DNA from: Burkholderiales bacterium
GTDB lineage: Bacteria; Pseudomonadota; Gammaproteobacteria; Burkholderiales; SG8-41
Reading direction: 5' to 3'
Length of the DNA stretch: 7,994 bases
Assembly (NCBI GenBank): GCA_005800795.1
Contig: SYEN01000399.1
Location: forward strand, 1-7,994
The notes under the pieces were generated by a model. It saw only the letters and a list, made by a program, of their open reading frames with translations, was not told where the DNA came from and did no database searches. The translations under genes were made by a program, and so were the position numbers. Shown piece after piece: positions 7,073 to 7,994 of the stretch; within the stretch, counting starts at the first letter, position 1, and each line of letters opens with the position of its first letter.

Positions 7073-7235
7073 GGCAGCAACTCCAAAATTGTAGTACGCG
7101 TTAGAGGGTGTATTCACAATACTTTACCCATCGCCAAGTTTCAACTACCCGTGCCTCTGTATCCGCTGGCAAACGCGTTACACTTTGCCCGCGAAACTGC
7201 GTTGACACTATCCGAACTCACAGGAGCCTCTGCCC
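7073..7235. other. Divergent regulatory region between dioxygenase and MmgE/PrpD genes
   Basis: This 163-base region separates two divergent genes and would carry promoters for both. The octamer ACGCGTTA occurs twice in the same orientation (7096-7103 and 7173-7180). Each copy contains the palindrome ACGCGT. One copy lies just downstream of the predicted dioxygenase start site and the other upstream of the MmgE/PrpD gene. No clear promoter for the latter is found: TTGACA at 7202-7207 is too near the ribosome site to serve as a -35. Confidence 0.35.
7116..7144 (-). promoter_or_regulatory. Predicted sigma70-type promoter of the dioxygenase/oxidoreductase pair
   Basis: Reading the minus strand, TTGAAA (7144-7139) is followed after exactly 17 bases by TATTGT (7121-7116), 5/6 and 4/6 matches to consensus. 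Transcription would start near 7109, leaving a leader of about 37 bases to ATG 7072. This placement rules against translation from the GTG at 7117. It lies in the region shared with the divergent MmgE/PrpD gene. Confidence 0.55.
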
Positions 7236-7994
7236 ATGACTACCCTCGCCGCCACACTCGCCCAATTGATCACCCGCACCCCCTACGACGCCTTGCCCGC
7301 ATTGGCGCTGGATCATGCCGCGATGATGATTTCCAGCACCATCGCCAGCGCGGCCGCTGGCCAAACTATCACCTCGGCGCGCGTCATCCGTGAACTGGCG
7401 AAAGAACAAGGCGGTGTTGCCGAGGCGTCCATCTGGTTCGACAAAGGCGCCAAGCTCCCCGCCGTTACCGCCTGCCGAGCGAACGCCGTGGCCAGTGATG
7501 CCGCTGCGTCTGACGACAGCGACCTGCGCAACATTGTGCATCTGGGCACGCAGCTCACCTCTTCGTCCCTGGCATTGGGCGAACGGCTGAACGCCAGCGG
7601 TCAGGATGTGCTGCGCGCGATGATTCTGGGCTACGAAACCGCCGGCCGCATCGCCGAATCCATCATGCCCGGCTATCGCGATCTGGGGTTTCATGGCTGC
7701 GTACCAGCGAGCTTTGGCGCGGCAGTGGCTGCAGGCTGCATGCTCAAACTCACGCCACCACAGATGGCGCAGGCGATAGCACTCACGGCGGTGTCGATGG
7801 GCGGCCTCGCCACTGCCGCCGACACCAGCGAAGCACGCGAATACTTCGCCGGTAACGCTGCGCAAGCCGGCATGAATGCCGCACTCGCCGCGCAAAAGGG
7901 CTATATCGGCGAAGAACGTATTCTCGATTGCAAACGCGGCTTTCTCGACGTGTTCGGCGCCGAAGACATCGACGGCATCACGCGCGGCTGGGGC
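7236..7994 (+). CDS. MmgE/PrpD family protein, N-terminal part (C-terminus beyond window)
   Basis: This open frame of 253 codons runs to the right edge without a stop; the family is usually about 450 residues, so roughly half is present. MmgE/PrpD members include 2-methylcitrate dehydratase, cis-aconitate decarboxylase and many uncharacterised lyases found next to Bug genes in Burkholderiales. Visible hallmarks are an all-helical start, ANAVASDAAASDDSD (82-96), TSSSLALGERLNASGQDVLRAMILGYETAGRI (108-139, as separate conserved pieces), GFHGCVPASFGAAVAAG (151-167), LTPPQMAQAIALTAVSMGG (172-190) and a GNAAQAGMNAALAAQKGY segment (206-223). The family's common DFDD element appears here as SDDSD. 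ATG 7236 is preceded by AGGAG at about nine bases. It is divergent from the dioxygenase operon. The family is confident; the substrate is unknown, and a true PrpD role is not supported by any neighbouring prp gene. Confidence 0.9.
   Translation, partial: MTTLAATLAQLITRTPYDALPALALDHAAMMISSTIASAAAGQTITSARVIRELAKEQGGVAEASIWFDKGAKLPAVTACRANAVASDAAASDDSDLRNIVHLGTQLTSSSLALGERLNASGQDVLRAMILGYETAGRIAESIMPGYRDLGFHGCVPASFGAAVAAGCMLKLTPPQMAQAIALTAVSMGGLATAADTSEAREYFAGNAAQAGMNAALAAQKGYIGEERILDCKRGFLDVFGAEDIDGITRGWG

Noticed and set aside
7202..7207. TTGACA as a -35 box for the MmgE/PrpD gene
   Set aside because: A -10 at normal spacing would fall on the ribosome-binding site and start codon, and nothing there resembles TATAAT.
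7218..7895. Minus-strand frame of 225 codons
   Set aside because: It is antisense to the MmgE/PrpD gene, which has proper motifs and a good ribosome site. The minus-strand product is Gly/Arg/His-rich and unrecognisable.

Overview
The window is GC-rich, densely coding DNA that looks like a betaproteobacterium of the Burkholderiales (Alcaligenaceae or Comamonadaceae type). The best clue is a Bug/TctC solute-binding protein of the kind those genomes carry in large numbers. It sits among catabolic enzymes: an amidohydrolase of the 2-pyrone-4,6-dicarboxylate lactonase type, an Old Yellow Enzyme, a TauD/TfdA dioxygenase and an MmgE/PrpD protein. The organism assignment is an inference from gene content and base composition only.

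Layout from left to right. At 1-334 (minus) is the N-terminal part of an ECF-type sigma factor, cut by the window edge; no open frame covers it from an ATG, because it starts at GTG. Upstream of it at 443-1264 (minus) is a two-domain cupin protein. An intergenic region of about 210 bases separates the cupin from a divergent plus-strand pair: a Bug-type periplasmic binding protein (1474-2448) and an amidohydrolase (2544-3443). The amidohydrolase meets a minus-strand MATE efflux gene tail to tail, and their stop codons overlap inside the four bases TTAG. The MATE gene is broken by a frameshift and by an in-frame TAG. Upstream of it on the minus strand are a YqjM/XenA-like flavin oxidoreductase (4952-6106) and a TauD/TfdA-like Fe(II)/2-oxoglutarate dioxygenase (6149-7072). 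These two are 42 bases apart and probably form one transcript from a good sigma70-like promoter at 7116-7144. Diverging from them, an MmgE/PrpD protein begins at 7236 and runs off the right edge.

How the genes may work together: nothing here forms a recognisable complete pathway. The set (uptake binding protein, ring or lactone hydrolase, ene-reductase, C-H or ether-oxidising dioxygenase, cupin, MmgE/PrpD) fits an accessory region for uptake and breakdown of small carboxylated or aromatic compounds, with the substrate unknown. I see no transposase, integrase, CRISPR array, tRNA or rRNA, and no convincing intrinsic terminator. I found no clearly new defence or mobile system. The items most worth a second look are the loss of the usual active-site cysteine in the flavin oxidoreductase, the decayed MATE gene, the second cupin site that has lost its metal ligands, and the dioxygenase/ene-reductase pair.
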